The translations under genes and the position numbers were made by a program. The notes beneath the pieces were generated by a model, which saw only the letters and a list, made by a program, of their open reading frames with translations, was not told the DNA's origin and did not search any database. From Planctomycetota bacterium (GTDB taxonomy: Bacteria; Planctomycetota; Planctomycetia; Pirellulales; UBA7805), in assembly GCA_003389215.1 (NCBI GenBank), contig QQVP01000025.1, positions 57,050 through 121,049 on the forward strand: a stretch of DNA of 64,000 nt. Reading direction: 5' to 3'. Shown here in pieces: positions 38,183 through 46,242 of this stretch (its first letter is position 1; each line of letters begins with the position of its first letter).

Positions 38183-38632
38183 ATGGCGTGGATTCGAACG
38201 ACATCGATTGGACCCAGCCGAGCGCGACTCGCGGTGAGTCTGGTGATCTTGGTGACGGGAGCTTGGGGGTGCGATGCGTCGCCGCCCGTGCAGCCGCAGA
38301 AACCAGCCTCCGGCACGGTTCAGTTGTCCGTTGAATTTGGGGGTGCCGGCAACGACCGCCGCCTGGAACTGCCCTGGAAAAGCGAAATGACGGTCTTCGG
38401 CGTGCTCGAGAGCGCGGCAGCGCTGCCGGACGGGATTCGGTTCGAGCATCGGGGTCACGGCGAGACCGTCTTTGTGTCGGCGATCGACGGGGTGGCCAAT
38501 CAGGGCGGTGGCGAGAACGCGCGGAATTGGATCTTCAAGGTCAATGACACGAAGTCGAACGTGTCGGCCGGCGTGGCCAAAGTCGCGGCCGACGACCACG
38601 TCTTGTGGAAGTTCACCTCGGAAGTAGAATGA
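38183..38632 (+). CDS. DUF4430-domain lipoprotein
   Basis: A 149-residue protein starting at ATG 38183. A hydrophobic signal ends at GAWGC, giving lipidation at C30, though Trp in the lipobox is unusual. The mature domain is DUF4430-like, related to the C-terminal domain of transcobalamin/intrinsic factor: SEMTVFGVLESAAALPDG near 68-85, TVFVSAIDGVANQGGGENARNWIFKVND near 96-123 and ADDHVLWKF near 137-145. It probably binds a ligand at the outer face of a membrane. A DUF6580 membrane protein is encoded 106 bases downstream, a combination suggesting uptake. Confidence 0.83.
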   Translation: MAWIRTTSIGPSRARLAVSLVILVTGAWGCDASPPVQPQKPASGTVQLSVEFGGAGNDRRLELPWKSEMTVFGVLESAAALPDGIRFEHRGHGETVFVSAIDGVANQGGGENARNWIFKVNDTKSNVSAGVAKVAADDHVLWKFTSEVE

Positions 38633-38649
38633 GGCACCGGGTCGGCCCC

Positions 38650-38695
38650 GTCGCGATCGTTACGTCGCGGCGATCGTTGTGTCGCGACCGTTATC
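38650..38695. repeat. Three degenerate tandem units after the DUF4430 gene
   Basis: Units of 14, 17 and 15 bases, each beginning GTCGCG and containing CGTTRY or GATCGTT, occupy 38650-38663, 38664-38680 and 38681-38695. Confidence 0.6.
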
Positions 38696-38738
38696 GCGAG
38701 TGCCGCGTTCGTGCCTGCAGCAAGTTCGGGAGTGAGCG

Positions 38739-39341
38739 ATGATTTCGGCGAGTCGAGTTCAGGCGTGCTTGGCGTTTCTGCTTCTCGTGGGTCTGGGTAC
38801 CGCGGGAAGGCTGTACTTCGAAACGCCCAACTTCACGCCGCTGGCTGCGGTCGCCTTGTTTGCCGGCTATTATTTCCGCCACCGCCTGATTGCCGTGGCG
38901 GTGCCGCTGTTCACGTTGGCCTTGAGTGACCTGTTCATGAGCCGCCACGCCAGCTGGGGCGTGATGGTCACGGTCTATCTGGCACTTTGCTTTCCCGTGT
39001 TACTGGGGTGCTGGTTGCGAGCACCTCGTTCGACCTTTGCCCAACTCCCCTTGCGAACAGCGGCCGCCCTGTTGCTGCCTTCGCTCGTATTCTATCTGAG
39101 CACGAACCTGGCGGTGTGGTTCTTCGACACGCTCTACCCGACAACAGCTGCGGGGCTGGCAGCCTGCTACGTCCAGGCGCTGCCGTTCTACCGCTGGTTT
39201 CTGCAGGGAGACTTGCTGTTCATCCCGCTGGTGTTCGGGGCCTATCTGGCCAGCAGTCGCCTGGTCGCGGCAACGAAAGTACGTTGGCTCGAAGAACTGT
39301 CTGCGCCTTGGCAGACCGTGGCGAGCAAGGTATCGAGCTGA
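38739..39341 (+). CDS. DUF6580-like integral membrane protein (ECF S-component-like)
   Basis: A 200-residue protein with about six hydrophobic segments. The N-terminal block NFTPLAAVALFAGYYFRHRLIAVAVPLFTLALSDLF (about residues 31-66) is typical of the DUF6580 family, which is thought to resemble substrate-binding S components of energy-coupling-factor vitamin transporters. No ECF ATPase or T component is nearby. Next to a DUF4430 lipoprotein, a role in uptake of a small cofactor is plausible but is inference. Start at ATG 38739. Confidence 0.82.
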   Translation: MISASRVQACLAFLLLVGLGTAGRLYFETPNFTPLAAVALFAGYYFRHRLIAVAVPLFTLALSDLFMSRHASWGVMVTVYLALCFPVLLGCWLRAPRSTFAQLPLRTAAALLLPSLVFYLSTNLAVWFFDTLYPTTAAGLAACYVQALPFYRWFLQGDLLFIPLVFGAYLASSRLVAATKVRWLEELSAPWQTVASKVSS

Positions 39342-39376
39342 GCCTCGTGCCGAGAGTCGCGTCGACCAGACGCCAC

Positions 39377-40849
39377 CTACTCGCGTGGCATCTCCGACTG
39401 GACCTTTTGGATGAAGGTCTCCAGCAGTCGCAGAGACCTGTCCGATCCGGACGTCTGCTCGATCTGCATCGCGATCTTGATGGCCAGTTCGACTCTCTGC
39501 TGTAGGTCGAGAAGCTCATCCTTTTCATTACCGGCGACCCACAGCACGAGTCCCCCGGTCGGCTCCGGATCGGCGTCCGCCTCGCGGCGATCGTCGTCAT
39601 CCGGTTCCGGGGGCGGCACGTACTCGCCACGGAGGCCGATCAGGATCTGCTCGATCGACATCATCAACTGACGAGTCGCCATCGGCTGAGCGGGATAATC
39701 GGACTGAGCCAGTTCCTCGGCACAGACTTCGGCCGCCAGGCGGACCATGTTGGCGGCGACGTCCAGCGGCTTGGCCGACGTCGCTGAGCTTTGTCGGGGA
39801 ATCCGCCCGATCGCTTCGGCTGCTGCACAACGCACGGCAACGGGAATCTCGGGATCCGCGACGATCGCCGCCAGACGCGCGACCGCCTCGCCCGAGGATC
39901 CGCCATACTGCAAGCCACCGACGACTTCGAGGGCCAAACGCCGGTACCAGGTCGCGGCCTCCGGGAAGTTTCCGTCCGGCTTCTTCTGCGCCAGGTCGAG
40001 CATCTCTTGCAGGATCAATTCCTTCTCGGGCTCGTTCCGTTCGCGATCGACGGAGACGTGTCGCCTCAGGCCCAACAGGGCCGCAATCCGCACGGGATCG
40101 GGTGCCGGTTGGGACTCGGTGGGCAAAAACTTCTCGATCGTGGGCTGATACGGTTTGCCGATGGCGACATCGAGCAGCGGAATCAGCGCCGCGGCATACG
40201 GGTCCGGCGGCTCGCGAACGATCATCTGGCGATCGCTGGTACGCCCAAACTTGGCAACTTTCGAGTCGAGATTTCCCACGATCAGCATCGCGTTGTACCG
40301 GACCGCTGGGTGAAAGTCCTTGGGCGGATGCCATAGTGCCTGGACCTCCGAGGTGACATCCTGATGATCGAGCGTGACGAGACGGCGACCCAACCAGAAC
40401 ACATACACGATCGAGCCGTCTCGCAGGCGGGCTTGTCGGGCACCCCGCGCCACGCCGTACATGAACTCGAACACGACCTGATTGCCGAATTCGAGCGACT
40501 CGGGGTTACCCGGTTCTTTTTGCAGGAAGTCGTCGTTCAGCTCATCTCGAAAGCCCGGCAAGCCGGCCCGCGCAGCTTCTTGAGTCAGGGCGGGCAAATA
40601 GCGCTGCTGCAAGAATTCCTTGAACTTCGCGGTGTCGAGCTGTGAAGACCCCCGCCAGGCGGCCTTGAACTGCCGCGACTCAGCGGTCCCGTACTTGCCG
40701 CTGATTTCCAGGAATTTGGAAGGCGGCTTGGTTTCGTCCTCCCCGTCCTGGGCGAGAGACGGCGCCGCCGACGCGAACCATGCCACCACGATCAGCCACA
40801 TCCACCCAAGACGAACGAAGCTGCGTTCGTCATGCTCGTTCCGCGCCAT
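39377..40849 (-). CDS. Secreted HEAT-like repeat protein of unknown function
   Basis: A 490-residue protein with a signal sequence (LGWMWLIVVAWFASAAPSLAQ, cut after about residue 34). The mature protein is mostly helical. Repeat-like segments such as PAVRYNAMLIVGNLDSKV, PVRIAALLGLRRHVS and PVAVRCAAAEAIGRIP (about 180-340) look like HEAT repeats. It ends with a Glu/Asp/Pro linker and a final helical segment. No catalytic motif is visible; a scaffold role in the periplasm is likely. A TATAAT box on the minus strand (40935-40930) is a promoter candidate 80 bases upstream. It is convergent with the DUF6580 gene. Confidence 0.78.
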   Translation of the reverse strand: MARNEHDERSFVRLGWMWLIVVAWFASAAPSLAQDGEDETKPPSKFLEISGKYGTAESRQFKAAWRGSSQLDTAKFKEFLQQRYLPALTQEAARAGLPGFRDELNDDFLQKEPGNPESLEFGNQVVFEFMYGVARGARQARLRDGSIVYVFWLGRRLVTLDHQDVTSEVQALWHPPKDFHPAVRYNAMLIVGNLDSKVAKFGRTSDRQMIVREPPDPYAAALIPLLDVAIGKPYQPTIEKFLPTESQPAPDPVRIAALLGLRRHVSVDRERNEPEKELILQEMLDLAQKKPDGNFPEAATWYRRLALEVVGGLQYGGSSGEAVARLAAIVADPEIPVAVRCAAAEAIGRIPRQSSATSAKPLDVAANMVRLAAEVCAEELAQSDYPAQPMATRQLMMSIEQILIGLRGEYVPPPEPDDDDRREADADPEPTGGLVLWVAGNEKDELLDLQQRVELAIKIAMQIEQTSGSDRSLRLLETFIQKVQSEMPRE

Positions 40850-40988
40850 GGATTGTGCCTCCTCCAGCCTGTTCCCACCAAGAATCGCTGCGCGAATCCG
40901 ATTCCGCGCTCACCATTTCGCTGCTATCCATTATACAAAAAGCAGGCGAGAGGGTCCTTCCCCGGTCAAGCAACCACCTGACATCCGC

Positions 40989-41018
40989 GTGTCCGACAAG
41001 CGCGGAGCCACCTACAAT
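40989..41018 (+). promoter_or_regulatory. Candidate promoter of the deacetylase gene, apparently leaderless
   Basis: GTGTCC at 40989-40994, 18 bases, TACAAT at 41013-41018. The ATG is at 41027, only eight bases after the -10 box, so the transcript would begin at or next to the start codon. Confidence 0.42.
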
Positions 41019-41026
41019 GGCGGTCG

Positions 41027-41968
41027 ATGACGCTGCTCTACCACAGCCCCGATTTCCTCGCGCACGACACGGGTCGCCATCCCGAGCGGGCGGAACGCCT
41101 GGTGCAAGTCGTCCGGCACCTGGAGCGGACCCGACTCGTCGAGCGTTGCCATTGCCCGCGGTGGAAGCCGCTGGGCGAGGCCGAGATGGCCGGCAGCCAT
41201 GACGCCGATTACCTGGCCGAGCTGCAGGCGTTCGTGCGTCGTGGCGGGGGCCGCATCGAGCAGGACACCGTCGTCTCCGACGCTTCGTTCGACGTGGCTG
41301 CCCTGGCCGCCGGCGCCGTTTGCGACGCCGTTGATCGTCTGCTCGCGGGAGACACCGAGCGAACGGCACTCTGCCTGGCGCGGCCGCCGGGCCATCACGC
41401 CCTGCGCGACGGAGCCATGGGATTTTGTCTGCTCAATCATATTGCCCTGGGTGCCCGTCGGGCGACCGACCAGCACGAGCTGGACCGCGTGCTGATCGTC
41501 GATTGGGACGTGCACCACGGCAACGGCACGCAAGACGCCTTTTGGGAAGACGGCAGAGTCGGATTCCTGTCGATTCACCGCTGGCCCTTCTATCCCGGAA
41601 GCGGAGCCGACGACGAAACCGGCGGCGGAGCAGGGCAGGGCACGACGCTCAACTTGCCGATCGAGTTCGGCACGTCGCGGCGCGAATATCTCGATTGCTT
41701 TACGACACGTCTGCACGACTTTGCCGATCGCATTCGTCCCCAGCTGGTGCTGCTCAGCGCCGGCTTCGATAGTCATCGCGACGATCCCATCGGCTCGTTG
41801 GGACTGGAAACGGAGGACTTCATTCCGCTCACCGAGGCGGTGCTAGCCGTCGCCGACCAGTTCGCCGAGGGTCGACTGGTCAGCCTGCTCGAAGGTGGCT
41901 ACAACCCCGGCGTGCTGGCCGGCTGCATTGAGCAACACCTGACCACGCTGCTCGACCACGACTCGTAA
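41027..41968 (+). CDS. Histone deacetylase-like (acetoin utilisation/acetylpolyamine amidohydrolase) family protein
   Basis: A 313-residue zinc hydrolase of the arginase-deacetylase fold. Start block LLYHSPDFLAHDTGRHPERAERL, the paired His in RPPGHHA near 118, the metal site VDWDVHHGNGTQ near 158-169, SAGFDSHRDDP near 244-254 with the second metal Asp, and LEGGYNP near 289. Bacterial members deacetylate polyamines, acetoin-related substrates or small amides; the substrate is unknown. The reaction removes acetyl groups from amines with a zinc-bound water. Start ATG 41027 has no Shine-Dalgarno sequence, in keeping with the nearby -10 box. It is convergent with the cyclase gene. Confidence 0.92.
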   Translation: MTLLYHSPDFLAHDTGRHPERAERLVQVVRHLERTRLVERCHCPRWKPLGEAEMAGSHDADYLAELQAFVRRGGGRIEQDTVVSDASFDVAALAAGAVCDAVDRLLAGDTERTALCLARPPGHHALRDGAMGFCLLNHIALGARRATDQHELDRVLIVDWDVHHGNGTQDAFWEDGRVGFLSIHRWPFYPGSGADDETGGGAGQGTTLNLPIEFGTSRREYLDCFTTRLHDFADRIRPQLVLLSAGFDSHRDDPIGSLGLETEDFIPLTEAVLAVADQFAEGRLVSLLEGGYNPGVLAGCIEQHLTTLLDHDS

Positions 41969-41992
41969 CGGGACCCCGCCGCAGGCGTGTCG

Positions 41993-43834
41993 CTACTCCT
42001 TCGAGGCGAGCTGAATCACCCCGTCCCAACCGCTTGGCGCGGTGCGATCGTGCTGGGCGATCAGCACGGTCAGAAAGTCCTTGGCCAGATCGTCGGCAGG
42101 CACGCGATGCAGCCGATCGAAGGCCTCGGCCCAATCGCCACGGATGAGGGCGGCCAGGGCGTTTTCGTAATCGCCGATGTTCGCGTCCGAGAGCTGAGGG
42201 TAGTCGACCTCGGGCGGTAACAGCTCGCTGACTTCGACCGCCGTCTTCAGTCCGTAAGGACGAACCACGGCGAGCCGCCGCACGCGTGCTTCTTCGGGAC
42301 CGAGCTGGCTGCGGACCTGCGCTGTGGTTGCCTGGTCCATCAGGATGGGCGCCCGGATGATCTTGGTCATTCCCTCGAGACGCGCTGCCAGATTGGGCAC
42401 AGGCCCGAACACCGTTACTTTGACGACTTCCTCCGTACCGATCTTGCCGGCCACGGCGCGCCCCGAAGCGAGCCCAATGCCCACCTCAAAGCCGGCCAGC
42501 GCCCGCTCGGTTTGGGCCGAGGCGCGTTGAAACTCCAAGCGAATCGCCAAAGCCGCGCGCGCGGCCAGCGCGGCGGCGTTTTCCTGCGCCAGTGGCCAAC
42601 CCCAGAAGCCCATCACGGCGTCGCCCTGCAGGTCGCCGACCACGCCCCCGTGCGCCAAGATATGCTGCGTCGTTACACCCAAGGCCTCGCTGACGCGATC
42701 GAGGAGTCCGAGGAGATCGTCGGCCTGACGCTCGCTCTGGCGGGCAAACCCGCGAAGGTCGCAAAAGAGAACCGACACCTCGGTCTCGCGCGGGGCGAGC
42801 ACCGCATCCGGAGATTCACGCGTCAGCGCGTCGAGCACGACCGGCGAGAAGAACTGACGTAGTCCCGCCTGGCGCTGCTGCAAATGCCGGTTTTCCAGGG
42901 CACTGGCCAGCGAGGCTGCCACGACCTCGGTGAACTTCAAATCGTCCTGCAAGTCGCTCGAGTAATCGGCCGATGGATCGCTGGTCTTGTCGGCGTTGGC
43001 CCTGAACTGACCACTCATGTAGATTGCCAGCCGCTGCGACGAATCGTGCGGCAACGGAGTACAAAAGGCCCAGTCGGCTTCTTCCGCGGCCGTGAACTGC
43101 GGGTTCCCGGCCGCGCTCCACATATGGACCACGGCCGTCGCGCTACGGAGCGACTCGCGAATCAAGCGCTCGCTGGGACGGAAGTCCTGCTCCGCGACGC
43201 GGCGACGGTCCCAATGCAAGATCTCCAGTGGCACGTCCTCAGCCAATTCGTCCTTCCGCAATTCCACGGAACGCCCGGACTCGTCTGTGTCGAGATCGAC
43301 CTCGCCCGTACCCGCCACAAAGGCCACTGCCGTGGCACGCGGCACGCCCGCAAGCAATAGATTGGCCAGATTCGAGAAGAGCTGGCGATCGTCGCGGGCG
43401 CCGGCAATCAGCTCGGCCAGCCGACTGAGCAGGGTGATCCGCTGGTCGGCATCGCGGAAGCGATGCTTCTTGAGGTCGTCGATGCGAAACGTCTTGGCCT
43501 GCTGCGGCGGCGGCAATTCGAGCGTCACATTGGCACGCTCATCGGAAAGCAGGAACGTCGTATCGCCGATCACGAAGTGGTCGCCGACGGCAATGTGAAA
43601 CGAGTCGTTCGCCTCGCCACGCAGGAAGACTGGATTGCGGGCAAACGGCAGACAGCGCACCTTCAGCAGCCCGGCGTCGAGTTCGATCTCCGCATGTTGC
43701 CGCGAAACGCTTGTATCCCAAGGCACTGCCCAATCGCCTCGGCGACCAATCACCAGCCTCTGGCCCGGCGGCAGCGCGCGCCTCCAGCGATCGGTCGGTT
43801 TCGTTCCCTGGGCGATGAGGTCGGCCATGAGCAT
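41993..43834 (-). CDS. FHA-GAF-class III adenylate/guanylate cyclase
   Basis: A 613-residue signalling protein. Residues about 25-100 form an FHA domain (LVIGRRGDWAV, SVSRQHAEIE), which binds phosphothreonine. About 130-310 is a GAF-like sensor. About 340-530 is the class III cyclase: SVLFCDLRGFARQSE with the first metal Asp, GDLQGDAVMGFWG with the second, then GIGLASGRAVAGKIG. It would make cAMP or cGMP; the substrate-specifying residues were not assigned. No membrane span is seen. It lies 51 bases downstream of a receptor kinase, so the FHA domain could read phosphorylation by that kinase. Confidence 0.88.
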   Translation of the reverse strand: MLMADLIAQGTKPTDRWRRALPPGQRLVIGRRGDWAVPWDTSVSRQHAEIELDAGLLKVRCLPFARNPVFLRGEANDSFHIAVGDHFVIGDTTFLLSDERANVTLELPPPQQAKTFRIDDLKKHRFRDADQRITLLSRLAELIAGARDDRQLFSNLANLLLAGVPRATAVAFVAGTGEVDLDTDESGRSVELRKDELAEDVPLEILHWDRRRVAEQDFRPSERLIRESLRSATAVVHMWSAAGNPQFTAAEEADWAFCTPLPHDSSQRLAIYMSGQFRANADKTSDPSADYSSDLQDDLKFTEVVAASLASALENRHLQQRQAGLRQFFSPVVLDALTRESPDAVLAPRETEVSVLFCDLRGFARQSERQADDLLGLLDRVSEALGVTTQHILAHGGVVGDLQGDAVMGFWGWPLAQENAAALAARAALAIRLEFQRASAQTERALAGFEVGIGLASGRAVAGKIGTEEVVKVTVFGPVPNLAARLEGMTKIIRAPILMDQATTAQVRSQLGPEEARVRRLAVVRPYGLKTAVEVSELLPPEVDYPQLSDANIGDYENALAALIRGDWAEAFDRLHRVPADDLAKDFLTVLIAQHDRTAPSGWDGVIQLASKE

Positions 43835-43885
43835 GCCAGTAATGCGTGACGAATTGGAGAGCGCCTCGGCTCGATCGAGCAGCGG

Positions 43886-46111
43886 TTAGGTCTGTTTCTG
43901 CTTGCGCATTTGCTCCACGTCGGGCAGCGTGACCATCGACTCGGTCGGCACCAGCGAGTTCCCGCTGCCGGTGCGTGCCGCCCGCGCCGCCGCCGTCCTG
44001 TTGAACCGGCGCACGACGTAGCCCCACAACAACATCAGCACCGCGGTGATGACGACCAGGGCGAGTAGGCTGATGGTCGTCAGCGAACGGCGTAAATCGA
44101 TCAGAGCGTTTCCGATCGCCAGGTCGTACGGCTGTTGCACGATGACTAATAGGCCGGTGTCTTCGGCCTCGCGACTGCCGGCCCCCTGTACGAGAACCGG
44201 CACGGCGTCCGCCAGCCAGCGGCGGTTGTATTCGCCGCCGGCGACGTCTTGGGCGAGCGGGTCTCGATAATTCCGCCGTGTCTTGTCGTCGTCCGGAACG
44301 CCCGCTGCGGTGAGACGAATTTCGCTGAGCCGCTCGGGGATTTCGCCGTCACGCCGCAGCTTGTCGAGCAACGGATGCTGCAAGATGAGCCACTGTTTTT
44401 CGCCCGGCCGTCGGTCGACCAGCACCAGATGATCGAAGCGTTCCGCTCCATCTCCAGTTCCGCGCAATTCGTCGAAGGCGCCTAACTCGACCGTGAGGGC
44501 CACGATCCCCAGGAACCTGGCAGGCTTGTCGAGCCCGAAGACGGGTGTCGAGATGGTCACGACCCAGTGACCGGTCGCCTGCGAGAGAAACGGCGCCGAG
44601 ATATGAGTCGTGGTCAGGTGAACGCTCGGCGGCGGTCGCCAGGTGCGCGGACGATCGTCCGGTTCGCCCGTAAAGTAGGTACGCCAGGCATAGTTCCTTC
44701 CCAGGGTCGCACTGAGTGGGTCACGAGCGACCTGCAGACCACCGGGACCGTCGACAAACCAGCTGGCCGACTCACGCGGACCTTCACTGTTGCGCTCCTT
44801 GACGAGGCGGGCCTGAAGTTTCTTCTGCAGCGGGTGCTCAAGAAGTTGTTTGCGGAGCGCGGCCATCTCGTCGGCGCGCTGAGGATCGTCCGCGTTGGGA
44901 TCGTTCAGCCTTGCCGCGATGGCCTGAAACTCTGGATCGGCGACGATCTCTGCCAACAGTCGGCGAAACTCCTCGTCTTTGGCCAAACGCTCCACGGCCG
45001 CAAACCGCTGATCCATCTGAAAGCCGGCCCAGTCGGCCGCGCGGAGGGCTGTGCCACGGGTTTCGTTCAAGCGGCTAATCGTTTGTTGTGCCTCGAAATG
45101 TCGGATCGAGGTGTCGATCAGCCGCCAGGCCAGAAACGCCACCACCAGCACCAAGACGGCCGGGCCGATGGTTCCCAGCACAACCAGTGGCCAGCGCTGT
45201 CGCCGCACCTCGCGAACCTGAAGTTCGTCGAGCACGGACTGCACGTTCGGACAGCGGCGCTGCGGATCGGCATCGATGCAGCGGTCAACGATGTCGGCCA
45301 GGGCTTTGTCGACGCCCGGCACGTCGCGATGGGCCGTCGGCGGGGGCGCCTGACGTATCGCCCGGCGATAGATGGCCAGTCGGTCCTCGAGGCTACTTGC
45401 CGCGTCGAGCTCGGCCAACACCGCTTCATCACGATACGGGGGAGACCCCGTGAGCATCGTGTAGAGCAAGGCACCGAGGGCATAGACGTCCCACTTGGCA
45501 TCGGGCATCGCTTCCATGTCCGCCTGCTCGGGGGCCATGTAGAAGAGCGTGCCGAGGGCCGGTGTCTGCTCGTGAGAAAGCCGAGACTGACCGAAGTCGG
45601 CCAACCGCGGCTTGGCATCCTGGTCCAGCAGCACGTTGGCCGGTTTCAAGTCGCAATGCAGCACGCCACGACCGTGGGCATGCATCAAGCCGACCGCCAC
45701 TTCGCGAAACATTTCGACCGCCTCGGCCACCGGCAGCGGGCCCTCGCGGGCCAGGTGATCTTCGAGCGAACCTTGCTCGACGTACTCCATCACGTAGAAC
45801 GGAGGCGTCGCGTCCCAGCCGACATCGAGCAGCTGCACCACATAGCGATCGGCCGACAAGAAGGCCAGCTTCTCGACCTCGCGCGAGAGCAGCGTCCAGT
45901 CGAGTCCACCGCGATGCGTATAGAATTTGATGGCCACACGACGCTGGGTATTGCGATCGACGGCCACCCACACCTCGCCGTAGGCGCCCGAGCCCAGGAA
46001 TCGCTGCATCTGGTAGCCGGGAATCTCGGCGGGAGCCCTGGTTCCCTGCAGGCTCAACTCGCGCGACCGCTCGAGTTGTTTTCGCGATTGAAATTCAGTG
46101 CGCTCGGTCAT
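43886..46111 (-). CDS. Receptor-type serine/threonine protein kinase with extracytoplasmic sensor
   Basis: A 741-residue protein. The kinase domain (about 30-290) is complete: the Gly-rich loop GSGAYGEVW at 40-48, AIK Lys near 61, HCDLKPANVLL in the catalytic loop (Cys for Arg in HRD), ADFGQS and GTLFYMAPEQ. A membrane span near 300-322 is followed by about 360 residues of extracytoplasmic sensor resembling a double Cache region (WRTYFTGEPDD, GHWVVTISTPVF, FLGIVALTVEL), then a second span near 690-712 and a short cytoplasmic tail. ATG 46111 is used because the frame upstream to 46459 has no family character. It forms a likely operon with the FHA cyclase. Confidence 0.9.
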   Translation of the reverse strand: MTERTEFQSRKQLERSRELSLQGTRAPAEIPGYQMQRFLGSGAYGEVWVAVDRNTQRRVAIKFYTHRGGLDWTLLSREVEKLAFLSADRYVVQLLDVGWDATPPFYVMEYVEQGSLEDHLAREGPLPVAEAVEMFREVAVGLMHAHGRGVLHCDLKPANVLLDQDAKPRLADFGQSRLSHEQTPALGTLFYMAPEQADMEAMPDAKWDVYALGALLYTMLTGSPPYRDEAVLAELDAASSLEDRLAIYRRAIRQAPPPTAHRDVPGVDKALADIVDRCIDADPQRRCPNVQSVLDELQVREVRRQRWPLVVLGTIGPAVLVLVVAFLAWRLIDTSIRHFEAQQTISRLNETRGTALRAADWAGFQMDQRFAAVERLAKDEEFRRLLAEIVADPEFQAIAARLNDPNADDPQRADEMAALRKQLLEHPLQKKLQARLVKERNSEGPRESASWFVDGPGGLQVARDPLSATLGRNYAWRTYFTGEPDDRPRTWRPPPSVHLTTTHISAPFLSQATGHWVVTISTPVFGLDKPARFLGIVALTVELGAFDELRGTGDGAERFDHLVLVDRRPGEKQWLILQHPLLDKLRRDGEIPERLSEIRLTAAGVPDDDKTRRNYRDPLAQDVAGGEYNRRWLADAVPVLVQGAGSREAEDTGLLVIVQQPYDLAIGNALIDLRRSLTTISLLALVVITAVLMLLWGYVVRRFNRTAAARAARTGSGNSLVPTESMVTLPDVEQMRKQKQT

Positions 46112-46150
46112 CGTTTCCGGCTTGCCGCGATGTCTGGCCTCGCGAACGAG

Positions 46151-46162
46151 AACGCTAGCGTT
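46151..46162. promoter_or_regulatory. Palindrome in a divergent promoter region
   Basis: AACGCTAGCGTT is a perfect 12-base palindrome in the 131-base gap between the receptor kinase (minus) and the amidohydrolase (plus). TATAGT follows at 46162-46167 on the plus strand and may be a -10 box. An operator function is inferred from position only. Confidence 0.35.
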
Positions 46163-46242
46163 ATAGTAGCAGAATGAGAAACTGTGCAAACGCGAATACG
46201 GCTCGCCGCGCGCCATCGCATCTGCCTTCGCCACCGGGTTCA

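Noticed and set aside
38190..38210. tRNA T-loop-like sequence
   Set aside because: It lies in the start of a coding sequence and no cloverleaf can be formed around it.
44567..46177. Open frame antisense to the receptor kinase
   Set aside because: The kinase domain on the minus strand is complete; the antisense frame has no motif.
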